From Nitrospira sp. (GTDB taxonomy: Bacteria; Nitrospirota; Nitrospiria; Nitrospirales; Nitrospiraceae), in the NCBI GenBank assembly GCA_035968315.1, contig JAVYIN010000002.1, positions 248,001 to 312,000 of the forward strand: a stretch of 64,000 nucleotides of DNA, written 5' to 3'. The notes below the pieces were generated by a model, which saw only the letters and a list, made by a program, of their open reading frames with translations, searched no databases and had not been told where the DNA came from. Positions 42,900 to 52,615 of the stretch are shown in pieces (position 1 is the stretch's first letter; each line of letters starts with the position of its first letter). The translations under genes were made by a program, and so were the position numbers.

Positions 42900-43535
42900 T
42901 TACGGAGCTTTCAGCTTGTCAGATTTCTTCCGGAGCTGCTCGACGAGATCCTGATAGGACGAGGCGCGAATGATCTTGGTAAACTGGCCTCGGTAGTTGC
43001 TCACGAGACTGACCCCGTCAACCACCACATCATAGACCCGCCATTCCGGGCCTCGATTCACCAAGCGATAGTCGAGCGGAATTTCCGTCTTGCCGGACAA
43101 AATCTTTGTCCGGACTTCCGCATATTCTTTTTCCGTCCGTTCATTCAGATATTGCACCCCTTCGCCGGAATAGGTCTCGACTTTTTCCGCATACGAATTG
43201 GTCAGCAGTGTTCGGAACAGCCCGACAAATTCCTGCTTCTCCTGATCCGACAACGTATTCCACGGAGCCCCCAGAGCCCGGCGGGACATTTCCTGATAGT
43301 CAAACCGATCGGCCACGGCTTTCTCCAAGAGAGCCCGGCGTTCGTCCGCCTTTGCCGGCTGCTTCAATTCCTTGTCGCGAATGATCCGAAGCACCTCGTC
43401 GATCGTGACCTTCATCGAATCCGTCGGCGGACCGGCATGCACAACCGATGCGCTCAGCCAGGACGACACCAGCAGAACCCCGGCCAGTGCCACCACCATC
43501 CCAATCCCCGATCGATTCACTCGTGCACCCATCAT
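42900..43535 (-). CDS. mlaC: MlaC/Ttg2D-family periplasmic lipid carrier (HpnM-like)
   Basis: 211 residues from ATG 43535 with GAGGGGG five bases before; upstream ATGs (43553, 43565) are possible. A signal peptide (about 12-35) precedes the MlaC fold: VTIDEVLRIIRDKELKQP, FDYQEMSRRALGAPWNTLSDQEKQEFVGLFRTLL, and DYRLVNRGPEWRVYDVVVDGVSLVSNYRGQF. MlaC ferries phospholipids between membranes; in hopanoid operons the homologue is called HpnM. It is next to mlaD and follows hpnG-mlaEF in one unit. Confidence 0.93.
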   Translation of the reverse strand: MMGARVNRSGIGMVVALAGVLLVSSWLSASVVHAGPPTDSMKVTIDEVLRIIRDKELKQPAKADERRALLEKAVADRFDYQEMSRRALGAPWNTLSDQEKQEFVGLFRTLLTNSYAEKVETYSGEGVQYLNERTEKEYAEVRTKILSGKTEIPLDYRLVNRGPEWRVYDVVVDGVSLVSNYRGQFTKIIRASSYQDLVEQLRKKSDKLKAP

Positions 43536-43593
43536 CCAATCCCCCTCGCTCATGCGGTCCCTCATGAGACTCCCTGAGATGCCCCGAATACCA

Positions 43594-44037
43594 TCAGTTC
43601 ACCTTCCCGTGCACATACTGGCTGACCAATTCTTCCAGGTCGAGACCGGATTCGGTATCGCGAATCACATCGCCGGGCTTCAGCGGATCGCCGCCGCCGC
43701 CGGGGGACAGCGAGAGAAACTTCTCGCCGATGATCCCCCGCGTCTTGATCGACGCGATGGTGTCCGTGTACAGCTTCACACCGTTCGCGACAGCCAGCGT
43801 CACCACGGCGCGATCTTCCTTCAGCGTAATGCCCCGCACCCGTCCGACTTCCACCCCGGCAATCTCGATCGTCGCCCCGGATTTCAAGCCGGACGCCGAA
43901 TTGAATTGCGCCGCGACTTCATACAGATCCCCGCCGATCACCTCTAGCTTGCCGAGCTTAATCGAGAGATAGCCCAAGCACAAGATCCCCGCCAGGACAA
44001 ATGCCCCGACCATGAGTTCTAATTTGGAATTCTCCAT
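43594..44037 (-). CDS. mlaD: MlaD, MCE-domain lipid-binding subunit
   Basis: 147 residues from ATG 44037, shorter than E. coli MlaD. One N-terminal membrane helix (about 7-25) and one MCE domain (about 37-115: FNSASGLKSGATIEIAGVEVGRVRGITL and IKTRGIIGEKFLSLSPGG). MlaD hexamers form a periplasmic ring that channels lipid between MlaE and MlaC. It lies 13 bp after mlaF. Confidence 0.94.
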   Translation of the reverse strand: MENSKLELMVGAFVLAGILCLGYLSIKLGKLEVIGGDLYEVAAQFNSASGLKSGATIEIAGVEVGRVRGITLKEDRAVVTLAVANGVKLYTDTIASIKTRGIIGEKFLSLSPGGGGDPLKPGDVIRDTESGLDLEELVSQYVHGKVN

Positions 44038-44050
44038 TACAGGACTCCCT

Positions 44051-44809
44051 TTACAGACCGGCTGACACACCGGACACCACGGCCGGCTCCCCGACCGAGA
44101 TAAACTCCTTGACCTCAGGATCAGTCGTCCGCAGAAACTCTGCGGCAGGCGCCATCGCCGCAATGCGCCCGCGCTTCAACATCGCGACATAATCTGAAAT
44201 CCCAAAAATCTCGGGGATTTCATGGCTGACCATCACTGCGGTAAAACCGAAGGTCCGCTGGGTGCTGGTAATGAGTTCATGAATGGACTTGGCCATGAGC
44301 GGGTCCAAGCCCGTCGTCGGTTCGTCGAACAGCACAATCTCCGGCCGCATCACGAGGGCGCGCGCCAGGCCGGCGCGTTTTCGCATGCCTCCGCTGAGCT
44401 CGGCGGGAAACTTATGCCCCATGCCGGCCAGGCCGACCTGCTCCAGCATGCCGTTCACCCGCGTGGCGACCTCGGGGCCCTTCATCCTCAACTTTTCCTT
44501 CAGCGGGAAGGCCACATTGTCGAACACCGTCATCGAATCGAAGAGCGCCGCGCCCTGGAACAACATCGCAAACCGCTTCCGCACTTCATTGAGCGGCTGG
44601 CCGTGAAGGCGGGAGATATCGACGTCGCCAACCCACACCTGGCCTTCATCCGGCTGAAGCAGGCCGATCATGTGCTTCAGCAGCACACTCTTGCCCTCCC
44701 CGCTCGGACCGATAATGGTCGTCAGCTTCCCGGAAGGGATCGTCAAATCAACGCCCTGCAATACCGGCTGACCGCCCAGCCGCTTCTTGACGCCCACCAG
44801 TCTGAGCAT
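44051..44809 (-). CDS. mlaF: MlaF, ABC transporter ATPase
   Basis: 252 residues from ATG 44809, two bases after the mlaE stop; an in-frame ATG at 45004 lies inside mlaE. Walker A GPSGEGKS, signature LSGGMRKRAGLARAL and Walker B IVLFDEPTTGLDP are intact. It drives lipid transfer by the Mla complex at the inner membrane. Confidence 0.96.
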   Translation of the reverse strand: MLRLVGVKKRLGGQPVLQGVDLTIPSGKLTTIIGPSGEGKSVLLKHMIGLLQPDEGQVWVGDVDISRLHGQPLNEVRKRFAMLFQGAALFDSMTVFDNVAFPLKEKLRMKGPEVATRVNGMLEQVGLAGMGHKFPAELSGGMRKRAGLARALVMRPEIVLFDEPTTGLDPLMAKSIHELITSTQRTFGFTAVMVSHEIPEIFGISDYVAMLKRGRIAAMAPAAEFLRTTDPEVKEFISVGEPAVVSGVSAGL

Positions 44810-44811
44810 GA

Positions 44812-45579
44812 TTACAGCAACACCGATGTGAGAAAGTAGTCCCATACCAGGATGAGCACGGAAGACAGGACCACCGCTTCCGTCGTGGCCGTTCCCAACC
44901 CCTCGGCGCTCATGCGCGTATAGAACCCCTTGTAACAACAGACCCAGCTCACGATCAGCCCGAAGCTGATCGATTTGAGGATGCCCCCGTACACATCCTT
45001 CCATTCCACGGCGGACTCAATCGACGTCCAATAGGATCCGGCATTCACGCCGAGAAGATCCACCCCGACCAAATAGCCGCCGTAAATTCCGACCACGTCG
45101 AAAATCGCCACCAAGAGCGGCACGCCGATCAAGCCCGCCACCAGCTTGGGCGCGATGAGGTATTGCAGCGGATTGATGGCCATCGTATCGAGCGCGTCGA
45201 TTTGCTCGGTAATCCGCATGATGCCGATTTCAGCCGTCATGGCCGACCCCGCCCGAGCCGTCACCATGAGTGCGGCGAGCACGGGCCCGAGTTCGCGTAT
45301 CATGCTCAAGGCCACGGCAGATCCCAGCAGCCCCTCGGAGCCGAATTTGCGCAGCGTGTAATACCCCTGCAGCGCGAGCACCATCCCGGTAAATCCAGCC
45401 GTCAACACGACGACGAAGGTCGATTTGTACCCAATGAAATGGAGTTGTTTGATGTACTGCATGAGCCGCAGGGGCGGCCGCGCGAGCCAGCCGAACGAGG
45501 ACAGCAGAAAAATGAGCATGCGGCCCATTTCCCGCACATATCTCACCACCGGTCGCCCAATGTACTGCAACATGGTCAT
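44812..45579 (-). CDS. mlaE: MlaE, ABC transporter permease
   Basis: 255 residues from ATG 45579, which overlaps the hpnG stop (ATGA). It has about five helices and the MlaE signatures LTAGFTGMVLALQGYYTLRKFGSEGLLGSAVALSMIRELGPVLAALMVTARAGSAMTAEIG and ALDTMAINPLQYLIAPKLVAG. It forms the inner-membrane lipid channel with MlaF and MlaD. Coupled translation with the hopanoid gene hpnG is notable. Confidence 0.95.
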   Translation of the reverse strand: MTMLQYIGRPVVRYVREMGRMLIFLLSSFGWLARPPLRLMQYIKQLHFIGYKSTFVVVLTAGFTGMVLALQGYYTLRKFGSEGLLGSAVALSMIRELGPVLAALMVTARAGSAMTAEIGIMRITEQIDALDTMAINPLQYLIAPKLVAGLIGVPLLVAIFDVVGIYGGYLVGVDLLGVNAGSYWTSIESAVEWKDVYGGILKSISFGLIVSWVCCYKGFYTRMSAEGLGTATTEAVVLSSVLILVWDYFLTSVLL

Positions 45580-46418
45580 CGCACCGCCCGTGTGTGTGAA
45601 TCCGGCCTCTCCGCGAAAAATGCCTCGAACGCGCCGCCCAACAGCCTCGTGAGATTCCGCGCCGCGAGTGCGCTCTGCCGCCGAAGCCGCAACAGTCCCG
45701 ACAGACTCTCCACGGGATGAGCCAGCACCGCGCCGATCCCCCTGAGCCACCCAGTGGGCCTGAGAAACAGATTGAAGTCAAGCGGAAGCTCTTCTTCCAA
45801 CAGATCAGACACCGTTCGCACGATCACAAAAGGGACCTGGGCCACACCGGCTTCACAAGCCAATGCCGCACTTTCCATATCCAGCCCAACCGCGCCGGTC
45901 CGTTGAGCCAGCGCCCCCTTGTCAGAGGCCCGCCCCACGATACGATCGACCGACACGAATCGGCCCTCCCTACAGCGTGAGCCTTGCCTGAACTCACCGA
46001 TCGCCGCGTAAAAACGGTCCCGTTCAGCCCCGGGGACCTCGCAGTAATCCGGCAGACCGGCGTTCGCGGAATCGATCATGGCCACAGCCGTCCCCATCAA
46101 GACATCGCCGATCTCCGCCGCCGTCAACGCGCAGGCAAAACCGGTTGACAGGCTCACGGAAAAAGCCTGCCGCTGAAATAACGCCCGGGCGCCGGCGCCG
46201 GCCTTCTGCGGCCCGACGCCCGTTTGCAGCACCCAGCACTCTCCGCGCCCCACTTCGGCGACATACAGCGGCTTCCCCGCACAGGTCTCGGTTCGCCCAT
46301 GAGGCAAGGCCGCCCGCACCGCGGCCAACTCCCAGACCGTCGCCACAAAGATCGCGATACGCGGACAGGATCCAGGATGCAGAGGAATGCGGGCGGGCGA
46401 AGGAGGCTTGTCCGTCAA
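45576..46418 (-). CDS. hpnG: HpnG-type nucleosidase/phosphorylase for hopanoid side chain
   Basis: 280 residues. A purine-nucleoside-phosphorylase-like fold is indicated by VLQTGVGPQKAGAGARALF, SLSTGFACALTAAEIGDVLMG and the substrate segment GLDMESAALACEAGVAQVPFVIVRTVSD. HpnG removes adenine from adenosylhopane to give ribosylhopane. Its ATG overlaps the shc stop and its stop overlaps the mlaE ATG, both ATGA. It follows shc directly, as in many hopanoid clusters. Confidence 0.9.
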   Translation of the reverse strand: MTDKPPSPARIPLHPGSCPRIAIFVATVWELAAVRAALPHGRTETCAGKPLYVAEVGRGECWVLQTGVGPQKAGAGARALFQRQAFSVSLSTGFACALTAAEIGDVLMGTAVAMIDSANAGLPDYCEVPGAERDRFYAAIGEFRQGSRCREGRFVSVDRIVGRASDKGALAQRTGAVGLDMESAALACEAGVAQVPFVIVRTVSDLLEEELPLDFNLFLRPTGWLRGIGAVLAHPVESLSGLLRLRRQSALAARNLTRLLGGAFEAFFAERPDSHTRAVR

Positions 46419-48592
46419 CGCTCAAACCGATAGGCCCCGGTCGCGTCCACCTGCTGGCGAACTTCATCGGCCCGCATGTGGCCCCGGGAACGAATGTTGC
46501 GGTACATCGCCAGTGCCCATAAGGGAAAATATTGGCAGTACCAGTGATACCGAAGATAAAACACCCTGGGGAATCCGGTGCCGGTGTGCGCCACTTCTTC
46601 CCAGGAGCCGTCCTTGAGCTGATGCCGCAGGAGAAATTGCACTCCGCGTGCGACGCTGAAGGAGTCCGTGACATCGGCCGACATCAAAGCCATCAAGGCC
46701 CACGCCGTTTGCGACGGCGTGCTCTCCCCTTTCCCGCTGTGCGCATCCTCGGCGTAAGACAGGCACGATTCGCCCCAGCCGCCATCGGGATTTTGCTTCG
46801 ACTCCAGCCAGGACACGGCCCGGCGAATGTAGGGGGCAGAGACATCTTCTCCGATCGCGCGAAGCCCCGCGAGCACCGACCAGGTCCCATAGATATAGTT
46901 GACCCCCCACCGGCCAAACCAACTGCCGTCCGCTTCCTGCTCTTTTTTCAAAAACGCCAGCGCCGGCTGGACGGCGGGATGCGTCCGGTCATAGCCCAAG
47001 GCCGCCAGCATTTCCAAGCAGCGCCCGGCGAGATCCGCCGTACTCGGATCCAGCAAGGCCTTATGGTCGGCAAACGGGATGTAGTTGAAGACAACCCGGT
47101 TATTGTCCTTGTCATAGGCGCCCCAGCCGCCGTCGGAACTCTGCATCGCCAAGACCCATTGCATGCCACGGCGAATCGATTCCCGCTGTTCGGCCGGTTG
47201 CGGCATCTTCAGCTTGGAGAGCGCCATCAGCACGACGGCCGAATCGTCCACGTCCGGATACAACTCGTTTTCAAACTGGAAATACCATCCGCCCGGCTCC
47301 GTATGGGACGAGGAAATCGTCCAGTCCCCGACGGTCTTCGTCTGCCGGGACATGAGATAGGCTCCGGCCTTGACCAACGCGGGATGATCCTGCGGCAGGC
47401 CCGCCTCGATCAACGCGTTCGTCAGCAACGCCGTGTCCCAAATCGGTGAAAAGCAGGGCTGCAGATGAAGCGTCGATACCCGCTCGCCGTCAACCGTGCC
47501 CGTCTCATGCACCTCAAGGTCCTCGATCTCACGCAGGGCTTTCTGCACGAGGGGATCGTCCATTTCGTAGCCCAGACAGCGCAGCGCCATCACGGAATTC
47601 GCCATCGCGGGATAAATCGCGCCCAGTCCGCCGCTGCCTTTCAAATGTTCCAGCATCCATGTGGCCGCCTTGTGCATCGCCTTCTCGCGCAGCCACATGA
47701 GCGGCATGCGGTCATAGAGCTTCAGCACCACGTCCAGCATGACAAAGAGGTTGTGGGGCGTGAACCAATCCTGGTCCTTATTGAAGGGCGGATACTTCCA
47801 AAACCGAATTTGAGCGCGCGGAACGGCATAAAGCTCGTCGATGCCCTGCTCGGAAGGGATGCGGCACACCGGCTGATGGGCAAACACGATCAGCAACGGG
47901 ATCAGCACGGCGCGCGACCAATAGGAAATCGCGTAAATACTGAAATAGAACCGCTTCGGCAGCAGCATCAGTTCGACCGGCATGTGGGGCACGCCTTCCC
48001 AGTCGTACTGATCGAACAGCGCGAGCGCGATTTTCGTAAAGACGTTGGCCTGCACCACGCCGCCCATCGCAAGAATGCGATCGCGGGCGCGGAGCATGAA
48101 CGGCTCTGAGGCCGGGATGCCACTCAACTTGAGCGCGAAATAGGCCTTCACCGAGGCGCTGATATCAGCCGGCCCCCCATAGTAGATCGGCCAGCCGCCA
48201 TCCGGAAGCTGCATCGACCGCAGATACCGAACAGCCTTCTCCTGGCGAACCGGATCGACGCAGTCGAGAAACCGCCGGAGCATCACATACTCCGAGGTCA
48301 ACGTCGTATCAGCCTCCAGTTCCGCGACCCAATAGCCTTCAACGGGATGCTGCTTCGAAAGAAACCAGGTCTGGCTTCGGCGGATCGCATCGTCAATGGT
48401 ATCCGGCTGGCTCATCGTATGGCTCGCGGGCCGGCGCGGCGTGGAATCGACAGCGGACGCTTGAGCCGCTTTGTCGGAGACTAATCGAAGCGGCGGCGCG
48501 GATGCAGGTTCGGCCGACGAAGCCGTCTTTCCTGGAATAGAGGAGAGGAAACTGTCGGAGAGTCTGGCAAAGAGTGCGCGAAAGAGCTTCAT
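46415..48592 (-). CDS. shc: Shc, squalene-hopene cyclase
   Basis: 725 residues, about 60 longer than usual at the N-terminus, where a Ser/Ala-rich tail precedes the alpha-barrel; Met60 is an alternative start. The catalytic acid motif DVDDSA is at 447-452 (Asp449 the likely proton donor). Several QW repeats are visible, for example QLPDGGW, QSSDGGWGAYD, QEADGSWFGRWG and QNPDGGWGE. It cyclises squalene to hopene/hopanol at the membrane. It begins an eight-gene unit whose promoter carries a 16-bp palindrome. Confidence 0.97.
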   Translation of the reverse strand: MKLFRALFARLSDSFLSSIPGKTASSAEPASAPPLRLVSDKAAQASAVDSTPRRPASHTMSQPDTIDDAIRRSQTWFLSKQHPVEGYWVAELEADTTLTSEYVMLRRFLDCVDPVRQEKAVRYLRSMQLPDGGWPIYYGGPADISASVKAYFALKLSGIPASEPFMLRARDRILAMGGVVQANVFTKIALALFDQYDWEGVPHMPVELMLLPKRFYFSIYAISYWSRAVLIPLLIVFAHQPVCRIPSEQGIDELYAVPRAQIRFWKYPPFNKDQDWFTPHNLFVMLDVVLKLYDRMPLMWLREKAMHKAATWMLEHLKGSGGLGAIYPAMANSVMALRCLGYEMDDPLVQKALREIEDLEVHETGTVDGERVSTLHLQPCFSPIWDTALLTNALIEAGLPQDHPALVKAGAYLMSRQTKTVGDWTISSSHTEPGGWYFQFENELYPDVDDSAVVLMALSKLKMPQPAEQRESIRRGMQWVLAMQSSDGGWGAYDKDNNRVVFNYIPFADHKALLDPSTADLAGRCLEMLAALGYDRTHPAVQPALAFLKKEQEADGSWFGRWGVNYIYGTWSVLAGLRAIGEDVSAPYIRRAVSWLESKQNPDGGWGESCLSYAEDAHSGKGESTPSQTAWALMALMSADVTDSFSVARGVQFLLRHQLKDGSWEEVAHTGTGFPRVFYLRYHWYCQYFPLWALAMYRNIRSRGHMRADEVRQQVDATGAYRFER

Positions 48593-48683
48593 TGATTTCT
48601 ATATGGACCTAATGAGATGGACAGAGAGACGACGTGGCGCAAGACACAGTCACACGAGCATCAACGCCACACGATTGGAGAGC

Positions 48684-48699
48684 AGCCCATCGATGGGCT
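48684..48699. promoter_or_regulatory. Perfect 16-bp palindrome at the shc operon promoter
   Basis: AGCCCATCGATGGGCT is its own reverse complement. It overlaps the last two bases of the -10 element and the transcription start, a position where a bound dimer would block RNA polymerase. Confidence 0.6.
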
Positions 48700-48726
48700 T
48701 ATAACAGACGCCCCTACATGAGTCAA
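48698..48726 (-). promoter_or_regulatory. Promoter of the shc-hpnG-mla operon
   Basis: TTGACT (48721-48726), 17-bp spacer, TATAAG (48698-48703). The start near 48691 gives a leader of about 100 bases before ATG 48592. Confidence 0.7.
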
Positions 48727-48774
48727 GCGACGGAGGATGAAACTCCTCTGGAATATTCGTGCGTTACGACCCGC

Positions 48775-51700
48775 TTACGCCAGCTGTAAATCGCCTAGCC
48801 GCACCGACACCACTTTCGACACGCCGGGCTCTTCCATCGTCACGCCGAACAAGGAATCGGCGATCGACATGGTCCGCTTGTTGTGCGTGATCACCAGAAA
48901 TTGCGCAGTCTGCGCCATGTTTCTCAAGACGCTGGTAAAACGTCCGATGTTTTCCTCGTCGAGCGGCGCATCGATTTCGTCCAGCAGACAGAACGGCGTC
49001 GGCCTGATCAAGAAACTGGCGAACAAGAGGGCCATCGCTGTGAGCGTCTTTTCACCGCCGGACAGCATGGTAATGCTCTTGAGCCGCTTCCCCGGAGGCT
49101 GCGCGACAATGTCCACACCCGGATCCTGGTTTCCTCCGCCTTCACCGTTTTCCCCGGCCGGCTCCTCGACCAGCTGCAGCTCCGCCCGGCCGCCGGGAAA
49201 GAACTGGCCAAAGACTTCGGTGAACTTCTGCTGCAGCTCCGTGAAGGTCGTCGCGAACATATCCTTCGTCGTATGGTTGATCCGCTGAATAATCTCTTTG
49301 AGCGAGCTGATGGAATTGGACAGATCCTGCTCTTGCGTCGAAAGGAACGTGTAGCGCTGATCGAGCTCCTGATGCTCGCTGATCGCTGCCAAATTGATCG
49401 GCCCCATGCGATCGAGCCGGTCGCGCAACTTCTGAAGCTGCTCTTTCAGCTCGGCATCGGGCGACTGGGCCAGCGGATTGGATGGAGCCGCCTCCTCTCC
49501 GGCCTCCGGCAGCTCCGCCGGCACGGGAACCTCACCGGTCAGCATGGCGGGGTCGAGTTGATAGGTGCCGGACAAGGTGCCTTCGACCGTGCTCAACTGG
49601 GTCCGCAATTCCGCCCGCCGCACTTCGACGGCCATCCGGGCATCCCGCACCGACGACATCGTACGGCGAACCTCGTCAAGACTGGCTTCAAGCGCCTGGC
49701 TCGCCGCCACATCCTGAGCCTGCTGCTCCTGCGCCGTGACCAGTTCCGTCTTGATCCGGCTGGCGGCCAGGCCAAACTCTTGGCACAAGGCTTCCTGGCG
49801 GGCCTGCTCGTCACGATTTTCCTGAATGGCCTGCACAAGCCCTTCGAGATGGTCCGCCAGCGACTGCCGGCGCTGTTCGCTTTCGACTTGCTGCTGCATC
49901 ACGCGCGCCCGGTTCGCCTGTTCATGCCCCCGCTTCGAACGCAGTCCCTCGGACAATAAACGCGCCTCCGTCACCCGCTCCTGAAACGCGCGGCCTTCCT
50001 GGTCGATGGCCGCCAGCCGCTCCCGTACCCGGCCCAGGCTGGCTTCCTGGCCGGCTTTCTCACTCATCCATTGTTCAAGCTGGGCTTGGGCCGAACGTGC
50101 GTCCTGTTCAAACCGCTGATGGTCGGCGGTCCCCTTGTGAATGTCCGCCTCGATGCCCGCCAGCTTCAGATCCAGATCGGCAAGAACGCCCCGCAAGCGT
50201 TCTTCGTCTTTTTGCAGCGAGAGATTCTGCATTTCCGTCTCGCGCAGCGAGTCCGCCAACTGCTTCGCCTGCTGGCCAAGCTCTTGCCCCAGCACCTGCA
50301 ACTCGATCCGGCGCTGTTTTTCCTGCTCCAGCAACGCGGTGAATTCCGTCCGCTTGGTTTCCAGGCTGACGACTTCCCGCCGCCGCTCCAACAACCCCTG
50401 CCCATCGCGCACATGCCCGCCGCTGATCACGCCGGAGGCATCCATCACTTCGCCCGCGAGCGTGACCAAAATCGGCCCGTCCTGTCCGGCCCAGAGCTGC
50501 TGCGCCCATAACCGGACGGCGTGATCCAGCGATTCGACGATCACCACCCGGTCGAAGAGGCAATCTCTCGCGGCCACCCGAGGCGCGTCCGTCTGAATCA
50601 GATCCACCGCACGGCCGGCCACGCCAGGCTGGTTCGCCAACGCGGTCCACCAGGACCGGTCTCCGGATCCAGCGCTCTCCCAGCGGGGCTGTTGAGGAAT
50701 AAACGTCCCGCGTCCGAGGGCTTTTTCCTGGAGAAAGCCGATGGCTCGCTGCGCGACCGCCGGGTCATCGACGAACCATCCGTGGACCCGCTCGCCCAAC
50801 ACCGCCTCCACCGCGCGATCCATCCCCGGTGGAATGACCAGCCATTCCGCAATGGCATCACGCACCCCCTCGCACGACTTGAGGGCGGTGGTCTCATCGC
50901 TGCCGGCCCGGCCATACCCCATTTCCTCAAGCACCATCCCCTGCAAGGCCTGGAGACGCGAATCGACCGCCGCCAGCTCCTCCGACCGATGGAGGATGTG
51001 GCCATCGAGCGCCCGCAGCTCTTCCGCCACACGGACAGATTCCCCCTGCACCGTCTCCTGTTGAGCACGGATGCTCACAACCATCCGGCCCGCGTCGCCA
51101 TACTCCTGCCGCAACGCTTCATGGCGGGTCACGGCCATCGCGCGCTGTTCCTGTAAATGCCCTTGCTCCGTGACAAGACGAGCCCCCCGCTCCGCCACCT
51201 CATTCATCCGGGCGGTCAGCTGGGACACGCTCTGCTCGGTGTTCGCAACCAACACGGCCAGCTGCAAAATATCGCGGCGCCCGCGCTCTTCTTCCGCAAC
51301 CGCGGCGGCCCGCTGCTCCAGCAAGCGCGCCATCTCCCGATCGAGTTCGGCAAACGCCGATTCCCGCTGCGCCAATTCCTCGTCGATCGCCGCCAGCGAC
51401 GCCTCCAACTCGCCCAGCGCCTGGGTCAGATCGCCCTGTGCGCGAGCCAAGTCTTCCAGTTCGCCGGCTTCCTGCTGCTGCTGCTGGTCGAACAGCTGGC
51501 TCCGATTCCGCGCGACCTCCGCAGCCGTCAACGCCTGCGCCTGCTGATGCTCGATGCCCGAGAGCTCTTCGCGGATCTTGCCGATCGCATCGCTCGTCGC
51601 AATGGCCTGCATCCGGGACTGCTCCAAATCCGTCGTCAGCCGCGCCAGCCCGGCGGCCGTTTCCGCTTCCCGCTGATCGAGCGACATCACCTCGGCCTCG

Positions 51701-52464
51701 ACCTCGCGCAGCTCATGGCGCAAGGCTCGGAACTCACGGGTGAGCAATTCGATCTCCACCCCCCGCGCTTCCTGCTGCAACGTCTGATAGGTGCGGGCCT
51801 GGCGGGCCTGCCGTTCGAGCGAATTCAGCTGCTTCTTCACTTCGGCAATGATGTCGCGCACCCGGAGAAGATTTTGCTGGGTGGCATCGAGTTTGCGGAG
51901 CGCTTCGGCCTTTTGTTTCTTATAGCGGACAATCCCGGCCGTTTCTTCGATCAGCTCCCGCCGGTCTTGCGGCGAGGCGTTCAGGATCTGATCGATCTGC
52001 CCCTGCGCGATGACCGTGTGCCCTTTGCTGCCGGCTCTGGTATCCATCAGCACGCTGCGAATATCCTTGAGGCGGCACGGTGTCTTATTGATCAGATATT
52101 CACTGTCGCCGTTGCGGTAGAGCCGGCGGGTGATCATCAGCTCTTGAAATTCGCTCAACTGGCTGGGCAACCCCGATCCGCCTTCGAGCTTCAGCGTGGT
52201 TTGATCGAGCCCCCCGATGACCAGCGACACTTCGGCCATCCCCAACGGTTTCCGCAACTCGGTGCCGTTGAAAATTACATCTTCCATTTTTTCGCTTCGC
52301 AAGGTCTTGGTGCTTTGCTCGCCGAGCACCCAGAGAATGGCATCCACGACGTTACTTTTCCCGCTGCCATTGGGCCCGACCACCGCCGTCACCCCCTCGG
52401 GGAACGCGATCCGCGACTCGGCAAACGACTTGAAACCCAACATGTCCAGCGATTTCAAATACAT
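48775..52464 (-). CDS. smc: Smc, chromosome condensation/segregation ATPase
   Basis: 1229 residues from ATG 52464; a longer start at 52524 lacks homology. Walker A GPNGSGKS (30-37), Q-loop region, the ABC signature LSGGEKTLTA and Walker B FCLLDEIDAPLDEEN are all intact. Two long coiled coils flank a hinge (about 515-690, with the SMC hinge motif 'ISGGHVRDGQG' near its end). It handles chromosome compaction with ScpAB. It is separated from ispH by a hairpin. Confidence 0.97.
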   Translation of the reverse strand: MYLKSLDMLGFKSFAESRIAFPEGVTAVVGPNGSGKSNVVDAILWVLGEQSTKTLRSEKMEDVIFNGTELRKPLGMAEVSLVIGGLDQTTLKLEGGSGLPSQLSEFQELMITRRLYRNGDSEYLINKTPCRLKDIRSVLMDTRAGSKGHTVIAQGQIDQILNASPQDRRELIEETAGIVRYKKQKAEALRKLDATQQNLLRVRDIIAEVKKQLNSLERQARQARTYQTLQQEARGVEIELLTREFRALRHELREVEAEVMSLDQREAETAAGLARLTTDLEQSRMQAIATSDAIGKIREELSGIEHQQAQALTAAEVARNRSQLFDQQQQQEAGELEDLARAQGDLTQALGELEASLAAIDEELAQRESAFAELDREMARLLEQRAAAVAEEERGRRDILQLAVLVANTEQSVSQLTARMNEVAERGARLVTEQGHLQEQRAMAVTRHEALRQEYGDAGRMVVSIRAQQETVQGESVRVAEELRALDGHILHRSEELAAVDSRLQALQGMVLEEMGYGRAGSDETTALKSCEGVRDAIAEWLVIPPGMDRAVEAVLGERVHGWFVDDPAVAQRAIGFLQEKALGRGTFIPQQPRWESAGSGDRSWWTALANQPGVAGRAVDLIQTDAPRVAARDCLFDRVVIVESLDHAVRLWAQQLWAGQDGPILVTLAGEVMDASGVISGGHVRDGQGLLERRREVVSLETKRTEFTALLEQEKQRRIELQVLGQELGQQAKQLADSLRETEMQNLSLQKDEERLRGVLADLDLKLAGIEADIHKGTADHQRFEQDARSAQAQLEQWMSEKAGQEASLGRVRERLAAIDQEGRAFQERVTEARLLSEGLRSKRGHEQANRARVMQQQVESEQRRQSLADHLEGLVQAIQENRDEQARQEALCQEFGLAASRIKTELVTAQEQQAQDVAASQALEASLDEVRRTMSSVRDARMAVEVRRAELRTQLSTVEGTLSGTYQLDPAMLTGEVPVPAELPEAGEEAAPSNPLAQSPDAELKEQLQKLRDRLDRMGPINLAAISEHQELDQRYTFLSTQEQDLSNSISSLKEIIQRINHTTKDMFATTFTELQQKFTEVFGQFFPGGRAELQLVEEPAGENGEGGGNQDPGVDIVAQPPGKRLKSITMLSGGEKTLTAMALLFASFLIRPTPFCLLDEIDAPLDEENIGRFTSVLRNMAQTAQFLVITHNKRTMSIADSLFGVTMEEPGVSKVVSVRLGDLQLA

Positions 52465-52560
52465 CGGTTCACCTTTGGTTGAGCCATCAATACCACCCTT
52501 GCGAATGCTCGGCCCTTGTAGCATAGGGGCAAGAGGAAATCAAAACCAAAATACCGCAGG

Positions 52561-52588
52561 TAGTAGGGGGACAAGAGCCCCCCTACTA
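52561..52588 (-). terminator. Hairpin after ispH
   Basis: Ten-bp stem TAGTAGGGGG/CCCCCTACTA with an eight-base loop, 27 bp after the ispH stop. On the minus strand it is followed about 10 bases later by TATTTTGGTTTTG, a loose T-rich tract, so termination may be partial. Confidence 0.5.
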
Positions 52589-52615
52589 GATATATGGCAT
52601 CTTTAAGTTCGCGGA

